Shown here: positions 53,509 through 61,401 of the stretch, in pieces
Layout: every line of letters begins with the position of its first letter
Numbering within the stretch: position 1 is the first letter of the stretch
The notes under the pieces: model-generated
The model's input: the letters and a program-made list of their open reading frames with translations, nothing else
Told to the model about the DNA's origin: nothing
The model's database searches: none
Program-made: the position numbers and the translations under genes
Origin: Bacteroides intestinalis
GTDB taxonomy: Bacteria; Bacteroidota; Bacteroidia; Bacteroidales; Bacteroidaceae
Reading direction: 5' to 3'
DNA length: 64,000 nucleotides
NCBI RefSeq assembly: GCF_003464595.1
Contig: NZ_QRZF01000017.1
Coordinates: forward strand, 1 to 64,000

Positions 53509-54294
53509 ATGGAATTAAAAGACAAAAGAATCTTAGTCACCGGAGGTGGCAGTGGTATGGGGCGTGAGCTTATTCTTACCTTATTAGAAAAAGGCTGTTA
53601 TGTGATAGCAGTTGATATAAATGAGGATGGACTGAAAGAGACATACCGTCTGACCGGAAGCCACAAACGTTTTACTTATGCAGTGACTGACATTGCTGAT
53701 ACCCGGGCAGTGAATTGCTTGGCAAATAACATCTTATCATGCAGTGACATAGATGGAGTGATAAACAATGCTGGCATCATTCAGCCTTTTCTCCATACGG
53801 AATTTATTGCCCATGATGTCGCCAAACGCATTTTTAACGTGAATTTTTGGGGAACACTGAACATGATTCAATCTTTTCTCCCGCACTTGAAAAAACGTCC
53901 AAATGCAATGCTAGTAAACGTTTCAAGTATGGGCGGATTTCTTCCTATTCCGGGGCAATCCATCTATGGAGCATCAAAAGCAGCGGTTAAGATGTTGTCG
54001 GAAAGTCTTAACATTGAACTGCGAAGTACGAACGTTAAAGTTATCACGGTTTTTCCGGGAGCAATGAACACGGATATTAAGAAAAATTCTGAAATTGCAG
54101 ACGATGCGACATTGGAGAATGCAAAAAATGCCTTACAACCGAATGTGGCAGCCCGTATTATTATAACAGCAGTGGAGAAGGAAAATGCTACGATTTATAT
54201 AGGCGAAGATTCTAAAATGATGAGACAATTGTACGAGATTGATCCGGAAAGGGCAATAAATGTGATTTCATCAACTATAAACCATAAAATTTAA
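53509..54294 (+). CDS. Short-chain dehydrogenase/reductase
   Basis: A 261-residue classical SDR. Cofactor loop TGGGSGMGRE, NNAG in DGVINNAGII, catalytic Ser in LVNVSSMGGF and YGASK. ATG 53509 is used; a TTG two codons earlier is in frame but less likely. It oxidises or reduces a carbonyl using NAD(P). Followed 8 bp later by an outer-membrane barrel gene, so co-transcribed. Confidence 0.9.
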   Translation: MELKDKRILVTGGGSGMGRELILTLLEKGCYVIAVDINEDGLKETYRLTGSHKRFTYAVTDIADTRAVNCLANNILSCSDIDGVINNAGIIQPFLHTEFIAHDVAKRIFNVNFWGTLNMIQSFLPHLKKRPNAMLVNVSSMGGFLPIPGQSIYGASKAAVKMLSESLNIELRSTNVKVITVFPGAMNTDIKKNSEIADDATLENAKNALQPNVAARIIITAVEKENATIYIGEDSKMMRQLYEIDPERAINVISSTINHKI

Positions 54295-54302
54295 AACAAG
54301 AT

Positions 54303-54950
54303 ATGTATAAAGAAAAAATTTTATTTGTCCTTTTGATGTTTTCTCTCAGTCTGACACAAGTAAAGGGGCAGGGATTTGTGAAAAAACTGATGTCAAAGAT
54401 GTATGCCGGTCCCAAAATAGAAGCCAATGCATCCAATTTCTTTTTGTCAGACATGAAGGGAACGAAAAGTAAAATGGGGATTGGCGGTTCAGTTGGAGGT
54501 TTTATCGGGCTTAGAGTATCATCTCATTTCGCCATACAAGAAGACTTCTCTGTGTATTACAGGACTTCTATGCTTGAACGGGAATTTGTGAATCATGATA
54601 TCAAGAACATTGGTACACAAATGACTATTTATGGTATTGGAAAATGGAAGATTGGCAATGGAAACGTCATGGTTGGAGCCGGTCCGTTTGCAGAGTTTGG
54701 AATAAATGCCAAGAGTAAATCAAATGGAGTTGAAACGGATTTGTATAAACAGGACGTTGATGGCAATACGTCATTAAAGCGGTTTAATGCCGGGGCTGCA
54801 CTGACAGTTGGGTATGAATTTCGGTTTGGTTTGCAGGTATGCGCTTCCTATAAATTAGGCTTGCTTGATGTACTCGATGCACAAAGAAACACTGCTACTC
54901 TACGTCCGGGTATCATCAGCTTGGGAATTGCTTATACTTTATCGAAATAA
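54303..54950 (+). CDS. Small outer-membrane beta-barrel protein
   Basis: A 215-residue protein with a signal peptide (KILFVLLMFSLSLTQVKG, then Q) and alternating strands (MGIGGSVGGFIGLRVSSHFAIQEDFSVYY, GAALTVGYEFRFGLQVCASYKLGL) ending in GIISLGIAYTLSK. Belongs with the porin-like/PorT-like barrels. Co-transcribed with the SDR gene; role unknown. Confidence 0.78.
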   Translation: MYKEKILFVLLMFSLSLTQVKGQGFVKKLMSKMYAGPKIEANASNFFLSDMKGTKSKMGIGGSVGGFIGLRVSSHFAIQEDFSVYYRTSMLEREFVNHDIKNIGTQMTIYGIGKWKIGNGNVMVGAGPFAEFGINAKSKSNGVETDLYKQDVDGNTSLKRFNAGAALTVGYEFRFGLQVCASYKLGLLDVLDAQRNTATLRPGIISLGIAYTLSK

Positions 54951-54982
54951 GTTTTTGGAGAGTATAGTTCTAATGTTTAAAT

Positions 54983-55016
54983 GGTGTGGGGAGGGCTTTT
55001 CAGTCATTCCCACACC
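54983..55016 (+). terminator. Terminator of the SDR-barrel unit
   Basis: GGTGTGGG and CCCACACC arms around an 18-nt loop, then TTAAAAGG. Confidence 0.65.
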
Positions 55017-55057
55017 TTAAAAGGTAAGTGTTTACTCTTTTTTATAACTTTCAAAGT

Positions 55058-55804
55058 TTATTCTCCCAAGCGGAAATCGCTAACATTATCGTGAGACAAA
55101 GAAATTTCTTCAAAACGACTTGTGCAGCTGCCTTTTTGAGGACACTGGCTGCTGATGCCCAAATAGATGTTCTTTGGATAATAATTCTTGTATAGACGAA
55201 CCATGTTCCATCTTTTCTTGTCGATGGAATAATAGCTGGCAATGGTTTTTGTATCAGATGAAATCTTCAGGTAAACAGATGAAACATCTAATTTATCATG
55301 ATTATTATCATCGGATGTTCCTTGTGTTCTTACTGTAACAATACGGTGGTTACCGTATTCATCCTGTTCAAATGCCAGTTTCTGCCAAAGTGAATCACAA
55401 GAATATACAAAAAGGTCGGCTGCATTATACAATCCCTCTGTTGTAAACTCCGGAGTAACCTTGGCTATTAACGTAAAAGGTTTCGTGTTCTCAACGGGGA
55501 CAAGCAGAATAGGAAGCGTTGTATTTGACAGTTTTCCATTCGGGTCACTGAAGAAATCCAGTCCTTCGGCACAATGGAATTCCAATGCGCCATCATCAAG
55601 CAGTTTCACGCAATTTTCAGCTCCATTGATGGCATTAGTGAAAGTGATGTTTCCCGCACTGATTTTGCAATCTGTAACTTTGTTCATAACTGTTTCGTTC
55701 ATTGTTTGTTGAGACTCATCTTGCTTGGCAGAATTGTTAGATTGGCAAGAAGCCAATATGATGCTTCCTGCAAGAATTACTTGACAAATAGTATTACTTT
55801 TCAT
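55058..55804 (-). CDS. DUF1349-like lipoprotein
   Basis: A 248-residue lipoprotein (ILAGSIILASC, Cys near residue 20). The mature part (ALEFHCAEGLDFFSDPNG, PFTLIAKVTPEFTTEGLYNAADLFVY, YLKISSDTKTIASYYSIDKKRWNMVRL, FEEISLSH) follows the DUF1349 pattern, a concanavalin-like beta-sandwich. Function unknown; sugar binding is possible. Single gene with its own -7 box. Confidence 0.8.
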   Translation of the reverse strand: MKSNTICQVILAGSIILASCQSNNSAKQDESQQTMNETVMNKVTDCKISAGNITFTNAINGAENCVKLLDDGALEFHCAEGLDFFSDPNGKLSNTTLPILLVPVENTKPFTLIAKVTPEFTTEGLYNAADLFVYSCDSLWQKLAFEQDEYGNHRIVTVRTQGTSDDNNHDKLDVSSVYLKISSDTKTIASYYSIDKKRWNMVRLYKNYYPKNIYLGISSQCPQKGSCTSRFEEISLSHDNVSDFRLGE

Positions 55805-56150
55805 TGCTTAATAGATTATGAATGATTAATTTTTTGCAAAAATAGTCTGTTTCGGCCATTCACACAATGGTGAAAAATAACCAAATTCATAACGAGACAA
55901 TAAACTATTTGGAGCTAGATTCGGAACTCGATCAAAAAGCCACTTCTACGAATTACGTAAATAACAAATCAGATAAGCTCTGATTATCAGAAGTATAAAA
56001 AATGAATTATTTGCGTAATTCGTGTAATTTGTGTTCTAAGCTTTATTTTGATACCCTCTTTAGATTTTATTTTCTGTATTCTTAGGATATCAAAACCGGA
56101 GTCCGTACATGAAGATTTCCTTTTTTCATCTTTTCCTTATTTTATGTTTT
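55805..56150. other. Gene-poor interval holding gene scraps
   Basis: This 346-bp interval holds the DUF1349 promoter (-7 box read as TATTTTTG at 55837-55844), a 23-bp near match to the nitroreductase gene (55927-55949), an inverted repeat (55949-55964 / 56007-56022, one mismatch) and a 22-bp exact match to the AraC gene (56092-56113). No intact gene is visible; it looks like the debris of earlier rearrangement. Confidence 0.6.
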
Positions 56151-56828
56151 TTATTTGATGATTCCGATTCTCCGAAGCCAAGCCTCCGTGTCATTAGCAC
56201 TGCCTGGCATATCAATACCTGCATCGTCGGGCGGGCCGGGAGTAGTAATGTCATCCGGATTGAGGTCTTCGGGAAGCGTTTTCGGAATATGCTTTGACTC
56301 AGGGGTTACTTTATAAATCTTCTGCATTGATTCGTTTAAATAGGTTGTAGCTCCATAAGTGAAGAACGGGATAACAACCTTATCTTTCAGATCGTATGCT
56401 TCGAGGAATGTGCAAACCACCATAGCAGGCTGATGCCACCAGCAAGGTGAGCCAACGAAAATCGTATCATATTGCGCGATAATTTCTTTATCGGGTAGGT
56501 TTTCCACTCCGGGACGCAGGTCGTTGTAAGCCTCATTCTGAATACGGTCGCTGTCATCGTATGGATTTTCGGCATACGGATCGGCCGCCTCAATGCGATA
56601 TATGTCAGCACCGGTAAGTTCCACAATTCGTTCGGCTACGGCTTGCGTGTGCCCCTGCGCGGAGAAGTAGGCTACGAGAGTTTTACTGTTACCGGACGGA
56701 TTGTCAGGATCATCGGGAGTTGTCGACTGTTCCGTCTGCGATGCAGGAGTGTCATCTGAAGAACAAGCTGCCATAGTCGTCAGCGGAAGGAACAAAAATG
56801 GAATAAAAAATAATTTTCTCATATTCAA
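56151..56828 (-). CDS. Lipoprotein flavodoxin
   Basis: A 225-residue protein with a lipoprotein signal (FFIPFLFLPLTTMAAC), a Thr/Ser/Pro/Asp-rich linker, and a flavodoxin domain (KTLVAYFSAQGHTQAVAERI for FMN phosphate; IFVGSPCWWHQPAMVVCTFLEAY; VVIPFFTYGATTYL). Being exported is unusual for a flavodoxin. It lies 4 bp downstream of the decarboxylase-hydrolase gene in the same operon, so a periplasmic redox role is likely. Confidence 0.88.
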   Translation of the reverse strand: MNMRKLFFIPFLFLPLTTMAACSSDDTPASQTEQSTTPDDPDNPSGNSKTLVAYFSAQGHTQAVAERIVELTGADIYRIEAADPYAENPYDDSDRIQNEAYNDLRPGVENLPDKEIIAQYDTIFVGSPCWWHQPAMVVCTFLEAYDLKDKVVIPFFTYGATTYLNESMQKIYKVTPESKHIPKTLPEDLNPDDITTPGPPDDAGIDMPGSANDTEAWLRRIGIIK

Positions 56829-56832
56829 ATGG

Positions 56833-58524
56833 TTATTTAAGATGTTGTTTAAAGAATGTGTCCAGTTTGGGCAGCGTGATTTTCAGATACTCCGGCTGGT
56901 CGTACAAATCTACGTGTGTTGCTCCGGGTACGACAAACAGCTCTTTCGGTTCGACTGCTTTTGCGTATGCGTCTTCCGAGAAGTAAGCTGATACAGCGTT
57001 TTCTCCCACGATGAAGAGTACCGGTCGTGGCGATATGGTCTCGATCTGTGCGAACGGGAAGAAGTTCATCATCGGTGCAAGACTCGTGTAGGAGTAATAG
57101 CCCGTAGAATTGGGATGCTGGCCACGCTCCGGATTGTCATAGTAATCGAGGAAGTCAATGGCAAACTTCGGTGTGTTTTCATCTACTTTTTCGGGTAGCG
57201 CACGGATATCCTTACGTGCAACTCCGCCATATTCCGCCGTGCGCTGGCGACCGATCTCATCGAGAATTGCCATACGTTGTTCATACGTCTGGGAATCGCC
57301 CACACCCTGACGGCGGGCACGTCCCATGTCGTACATACTGATCGTTGCCAACGCCTTGATGCGATGGTCTATCTGCGCTGCGCTGACGGAATAACATCCT
57401 CCGCCACAGATACCAATGACACCAATCTTATCGGCATCAACAGCCGGATGGTTCGTGAGGAAGTCGACCGCTGCACTGAAATCTTCCACCCGCACCTCGG
57501 GCGACTCGATACGACGCGGATAACCGCCGCTCTCACCATAATAGGAAGCATCAAAAGCCAATGTCACATAACCGAATTCTGCCAACTTACGGGCATGTAG
57601 TCCCGAAGTCTGTTCCTTGACACCACCGAAAGGATGACCGACGATGATGGCAGCATATTTCTTTGCAGGGTCGTAGTTTGCAGGGAAATAAAGATCGCCA
57701 ACCACATCAATAAGGAAACGGTTGTGGAACGTTACCTTCTGCTTCTTTACGCCATTCTCCACTGCCACGGCCAGGGCTTGGGAATCAGCGATTACTCCTT
57801 TACTTTGTAGCAATTCGTTCAATATTAGTTTGCCGGCATCAGCCTCGCTGCGACCGATGTTTTTTTCGATGATGGCCATCACACCACGTAATTCATCCGG
57901 TGTTACGCCCACATTCAGTGCGATACCCATGTGCCCTTTTAGCATCGGCTCTACGCCTTTGCCCAAAGAGGCGATCACGGCAACGGTCACCAGTTCCCGT
58001 TCGGCGTATGTCAGGACATCCCGCTCAAAAAGGTCAGCAAAGAGGTGCTCTTTCAGGAATACTTCGATTTCCGGAGCCAGTACAGCATAATTGGCTTTCG
58101 GCGCATCTGCCGGAGCACCCGAAATTTCGGCAAGAATATCACGTCCGCGTTCGTACTTGCTGCGGGTATCAGTTATCGGCGATGCTTCACGACCCCGGTT
58201 ATCCTCGATACCTTTCGCTTTCCGTTCATCGAGTACCACAACAAGGGTTTGTAGTCCGCGCAAGGCACGCGGGAAACCGCAATAGGCGTAGGCGTGTACC
58301 ATCACTTCCTTGAGTTCACCCACGGTCATTCCGTCATTTAATCCGTCGATAAGGACAGGTTTCAGTTTATCGAGGTCTCCCTTACCCGTAAGGGTGGCGA
58401 CCTCTGCAATGTGTTTCCGTTTACTGTTCATAACTTGTTCCATTTTTGGGTTTTGGGCGGCTGCGATTCCATATCCGAAAAGGATACAGATCAGCGTCAT
58501 CCTAATTCTCGTTTTTATTTCCAT
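56833..58524 (-). CDS. Carboxymuconolactone decarboxylase-alpha/beta hydrolase fusion
   Basis: A 563-residue protein with a signal peptide (MTLICILFGYGIAAA, then Q). Residues about 25-110 and 120-240 are two carboxymuconolactone decarboxylase-like units (YCGFPRALRGLQTLVVVL; ERELVTVAVIASLGKGVEPMLKGH). The C-terminal half is an alpha/beta hydrolase of the dienelactone-hydrolase kind with GICGGGCYSVSAA, where the nucleophile is probably Cys, and H in GATHVDLYD. First gene of an operon with the flavodoxin. It may detoxify an electrophilic ring or lactone (inference). Confidence 0.85.
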   Translation of the reverse strand: MEIKTRIRMTLICILFGYGIAAAQNPKMEQVMNSKRKHIAEVATLTGKGDLDKLKPVLIDGLNDGMTVGELKEVMVHAYAYCGFPRALRGLQTLVVVLDERKAKGIEDNRGREASPITDTRSKYERGRDILAEISGAPADAPKANYAVLAPEIEVFLKEHLFADLFERDVLTYAERELVTVAVIASLGKGVEPMLKGHMGIALNVGVTPDELRGVMAIIEKNIGRSEADAGKLILNELLQSKGVIADSQALAVAVENGVKKQKVTFHNRFLIDVVGDLYFPANYDPAKKYAAIIVGHPFGGVKEQTSGLHARKLAEFGYVTLAFDASYYGESGGYPRRIESPEVRVEDFSAAVDFLTNHPAVDADKIGVIGICGGGCYSVSAAQIDHRIKALATISMYDMGRARRQGVGDSQTYEQRMAILDEIGRQRTAEYGGVARKDIRALPEKVDENTPKFAIDFLDYYDNPERGQHPNSTGYYSYTSLAPMMNFFPFAQIETISPRPVLFIVGENAVSAYFSEDAYAKAVEPKELFVVPGATHVDLYDQPEYLKITLPKLDTFFKQHLK

Positions 58525-58562
58525 AATCTCTATCATTTTATATTTCCTGTTTTTATCTGATG

Positions 58563-58570
58563 CAAAATTA
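58563..58570 (-). promoter_or_regulatory. -7 box of the hydrolase-flavodoxin operon
   Basis: Reads TAATTTTG on the minus strand. A shared operator begins 30 bp further upstream. Confidence 0.6.
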
Positions 58571-58600
58571 GGCTGGAATTTTCGCTTCGACCGGTCATGA

Positions 58601-58628
58601 ATTACGGTTTGAAGGATAATTTTTACGG
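58601..58628. promoter_or_regulatory. AraC-type operator, copy 1
   Basis: ATTACGGTTT-N4-GATAATT then TTACGG. 24 of 28 positions match the copy at 59233. TTACGG recurs 21 bp apart, two direct half-sites on one face as expected for AraC proteins. Sits 30 bp upstream of the -7 box. Confidence 0.65.
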
Positions 58629-58649
58629 ATTTGCTGCATCTTCTTTATT

Positions 58650-59162
58650 TTATTGACTGCAAAAGCGTACGCAGTAGTTAAGTAGCAATTCGATGTGTGA
58701 GGCGATGATCGATGCACTATAACGGTCGATGGCATGGTGCAACTCTTCGCCAATCTCCCGCAGGTTATCGGTTATGATTTGTTGTTCATGTTCTGTCAGC
58801 ACACCCCGGCAACGGCAGCGTTTCGGATAGGTTTCGATACGGTTTTCAAGCGATGTGTCGCACAACAGGTCGGGATGGAAAAGCACACCCGAATAGTAGT
58901 CGGCATGCCGGTGTTGCTTCGAGGGTATCTCGACCACCTCACCGGGATAAATCAGCCGTAACCATTCCTTTTCCGACGCTTTGCTCTGCTTCGGAGAGTT
59001 GTAGTACAGTAACCCATAAAAATCACACACTATCCGAATATCCTCACTCAAATTCGTTTTCGACAGATCAATCATGCAAATCTGCGGATGCAGCGTTTCA
59101 TGTCCCGTCAATTTATTGAACATATCAATAGTCATAAGTCCGGAATTATTTATTTGTATCAC
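58650..59162 (-). CDS. AraC-regulator N-terminal domain without DNA-binding half
   Basis: A 170-residue protein aligning to the first 190 residues of the divergent AraC regulator: HETLHPQICMIDLSK, IPSKQHRHADYYSGVLFHPDLL and ASHIELLLNYCVRF correspond to PHPLVSVIDASK, PKGWWLTFQPELL and ASAIELLLNYCIRF. It ends directly after that shared helix; no HTH is encoded in the following 110 bp. Either a truncated gene or a stand-alone sensing/dimerisation module able to interfere with the full regulator. It has an intact -7 box and operator, favouring a functional role. Confidence 0.7.
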   Translation of the reverse strand: MIQINNSGLMTIDMFNKLTGHETLHPQICMIDLSKTNLSEDIRIVCDFYGLLYYNSPKQSKASEKEWLRLIYPGEVVEIPSKQHRHADYYSGVLFHPDLLCDTSLENRIETYPKRCRCRGVLTEHEQQIITDNLREIGEELHHAIDRYSASIIASHIELLLNYCVRFCSQ

Positions 59163-59194
59163 TGTTCTTTTTTTCTATTTATTTTTCCATGATG

Positions 59195-59202
59195 CAAAAT
59201 TA
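59195..59202 (-). promoter_or_regulatory. -7 box of the truncated regulator gene
   Basis: Reads TAATTTTG on the minus strand, 33 bp before its ATG; operator copy 2 starts 30 bp upstream. Confidence 0.55.
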
Positions 59203-59232
59203 CGGGCTATCCGAAAGTTCCATAGGGTATAA

Positions 59233-59260
59233 ATTACGGTTTCACGGATAATTATTACAG
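59233..59260. promoter_or_regulatory. AraC-type operator, copy 2
   Basis: ATTACGGTTT-N4-GATAATT then TTACAG, half-sites 21 bp apart. It serves two divergent promoters, ending 29 bp before the plus-strand -7 box and starting 30 bp from the minus-strand one. Confidence 0.65.
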
Positions 59261-59289
59261 GTTGAAACAGATCGCCCGAAGATATTTTA

Positions 59290-59297
59290 TATATTTG
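59290..59297 (+). promoter_or_regulatory. -7 box of the full AraC regulator gene
   Basis: TATATTTG, 25 bp before ATG 59323. Confidence 0.55.
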
Positions 59298-59322
59298 CGT
59301 AAAAACAATGAAATCCACTGTT

Positions 59323-60219
59323 ATGGAGAAGATTATAAAGCTGAATACGATCAAGGATTACAATGATTTTCTGGGTATAGAAACTCCCCATCCGTTGGTA
59401 AGCGTAATCGACGCTTCCAAAATCAAATCGTTGCGCCATGTCTGCAAAAACATTGGCTTCTATGTCATTTATCTGAAGGACATCAAGTGCGCCGATGTGA
59501 TAAAGTATGGCCGTAAATTCTATGATTTTCAGGAAGAGACACTGGTATTCGCCGCTCCGGGACAGATCATTGGCAATGACGATACAGGAGAGTCATTCCA
59601 GCCCAAAGGTTGGTGGCTGACATTTCAGCCCGAATTGTTACACGGTACACCGCTTGGCCGCCACATGCAGGATTACACGTTCTTTTCCTATGCCGTTAAT
59701 GAAGCTTTGCATCTCTCTAAGCAGGAACGGCAGACTGTGATAGATTGTATGATGAAAATCGACGAGGAGATCAAGGGAGCAACGGACAAACACAGCAAGC
59801 TGATTATCGCTTCGGCCATCGAATTGCTGTTAAACTACTGCATCCGTTTCTATGACCGGCAGTTCATAACCCGTAAAAAGGAGAACAAAGATGCACTTAG
59901 TTCTTTCGAAGCGTTGCTGAACGACTATTTCACGTCGGACAAACCCTCGAAATTCGGTACGCCAACCGTGGCTTATTGTGCAGACCAACTGCATCTGTCT
60001 GCAAATTATTTTGGAGATCTGATTAAGAAGGAGACTGGTTCTTCTGCACAGGAATATATTCTGATAAAAACAATGGATGCGGCAAAAGAATTGCTTGCCG
60101 ACCCGAACAAATCAGTCAGTGATGTAGCCTACGCTTTGGGATATCAATATCCACAATATTTCAGTAAAGCGTTTAAGCGTATTATAGGATGTTCACCGAA
60201 TGAATATAGGACATCGTAA
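59323..60219 (+). CDS. AraC-family transcription regulator, likely owner of the shared operator
   Basis: A 298-residue regulator (ATG 59323 preferred; ATG 59308 is only about 10 bp after the -7 box). Sensory domain residues about 1-190; C-terminal AraC domain with two HTHs (VAYCADQLHLSANYFGDLIKKETGSSAQEYIL and VSDVAYALGYQYPQYFSKAFKRIIGCSPNEYRT). Divergent from its own truncated relative, with one operator between. Probable targets: itself, the truncated gene and the hydrolase-flavodoxin operon. Confidence 0.92.
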   Translation: MEKIIKLNTIKDYNDFLGIETPHPLVSVIDASKIKSLRHVCKNIGFYVIYLKDIKCADVIKYGRKFYDFQEETLVFAAPGQIIGNDDTGESFQPKGWWLTFQPELLHGTPLGRHMQDYTFFSYAVNEALHLSKQERQTVIDCMMKIDEEIKGATDKHSKLIIASAIELLLNYCIRFYDRQFITRKKENKDALSSFEALLNDYFTSDKPSKFGTPTVAYCADQLHLSANYFGDLIKKETGSSAQEYILIKTMDAAKELLADPNKSVSDVAYALGYQYPQYFSKAFKRIIGCSPNEYRTS

Positions 60220-60414
60220 TTAAATATCTCATCACGAATTAGTGATATACAGCACATCGATCATTCTGATTACACGAAAAGTCCGGTTAGTTGAGGAACA
60301 ATTAGCTTATGGGGCTGTTTTAATCTTATACTAAGATAGAATTAATTCTATGAATATTCTGAAGATTTTTAGCTCTAAGGAAAAGTATAATAGTATTATA
60401 ACATTTACAGCATT

Positions 60415-61143
60415 ATGAATTTAGACGAAGTCCTCCATTATCGTCGCTCTGTGCGAGCGTATGACAGAACAAAACTGATAGATCCGGAAAGAATAAAACA
60501 TTATCTGGAATTGGCAACATTAGCTCCCAACAGCTCGGATATGCAGTTGTGGGAGTTTTATCATATCACTCAGCCCGAATTGCTGGCAAAGGTTTCAAGA
60601 GCCTGTCTCGATCAGAAAGCCACTTCTACAGCTTCACAAATAGTTGTTTTCGTGGTGCGGCGTGATTGGTACAGGAAACATGCGCGGTTTGTACTTGACT
60701 TCGAGCGGGAGAATATCCGGCGTTACAGTCCGAAAGAGCGTCAGGCCAAACGCATCAAAGACCGGGAATTATACTATGGCAAATTGATGCCGTTTGTTTA
60801 TGCCCGTTTCTTTGGAATTTTGGGATTATTCAGAAAACTACTGGTTAACATCATCAGCATTTTCCGCCCGATGATGCTCGAAGTCTCCGAAAATGATATG
60901 CGCGTGACTGCCCATAAATCTTGTGCACTCGCTGCCCAAACGTTTATGATTGCTATGGCAAACGAAGGGTATGACACTTGTCCTCTGGAAGGTTTGGATA
61001 GCCGTCGGCTAAAAAGGATACTGAAATTGCCTCATGGTGCTGAAATAAATATGGTTATCCCCTGTGGAATACGGGACGGAAATAAAGGAATCTGGGGAGA
61101 ACGGTGCAGAGTACCGTTTGATGAAGTTTATCGTAGAATTTAA
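60415..61143 (+). CDS. Nitroreductase-family protein
   Basis: A 242-residue nitroreductase-fold flavoprotein. The N-terminal block VLHYRRSVRAYDRTKLIDPE binds FMN phosphate (Arg pair), and MQLWEFYHITQPE, AAQTFMIAMANEGYDTCPLEG are typical. A middle insertion (RYSPKERQAKRIKDRELYYGKLMPF...) of about 40 residues enlarges it beyond the usual 200. Reduces nitro or quinone compounds with NAD(P)H. A 23-bp piece of this gene recurs, with one mismatch, at 55927. Confidence 0.85.
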   Translation: MNLDEVLHYRRSVRAYDRTKLIDPERIKHYLELATLAPNSSDMQLWEFYHITQPELLAKVSRACLDQKATSTASQIVVFVVRRDWYRKHARFVLDFERENIRRYSPKERQAKRIKDRELYYGKLMPFVYARFFGILGLFRKLLVNIISIFRPMMLEVSENDMRVTAHKSCALAAQTFMIAMANEGYDTCPLEGLDSRRLKRILKLPHGAEINMVIPCGIRDGNKGIWGERCRVPFDEVYRRI

Positions 61144-61401
61144 AATAAACACATAATGAGAGGGTAAAAAAGAGCGAATCGTAGCAAACAGATTGAGAAA
61201 TTGAATGTTACGCTATATTCTTCTCTTGATAAAATGGAAAGAAAGCGGTAATGTAGATAAATGGTGCAATATTTCAGTTACCATATCATTACTATATGAT
61301 TGGGCTGAATTCAACTTGCAAGTACCTATTTGTCACCGTTTTGCATTACTATTCATAGTGTCAGATAACTCACTGGTAATTAATTTTGTAATCTAAAAAC
61401 A

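Noticed and set aside
61205..61396. 63-residue ORF before the integrase
   Set aside because: AT-rich, no conserved features; ends just before the integrase start in what is probably its leader.
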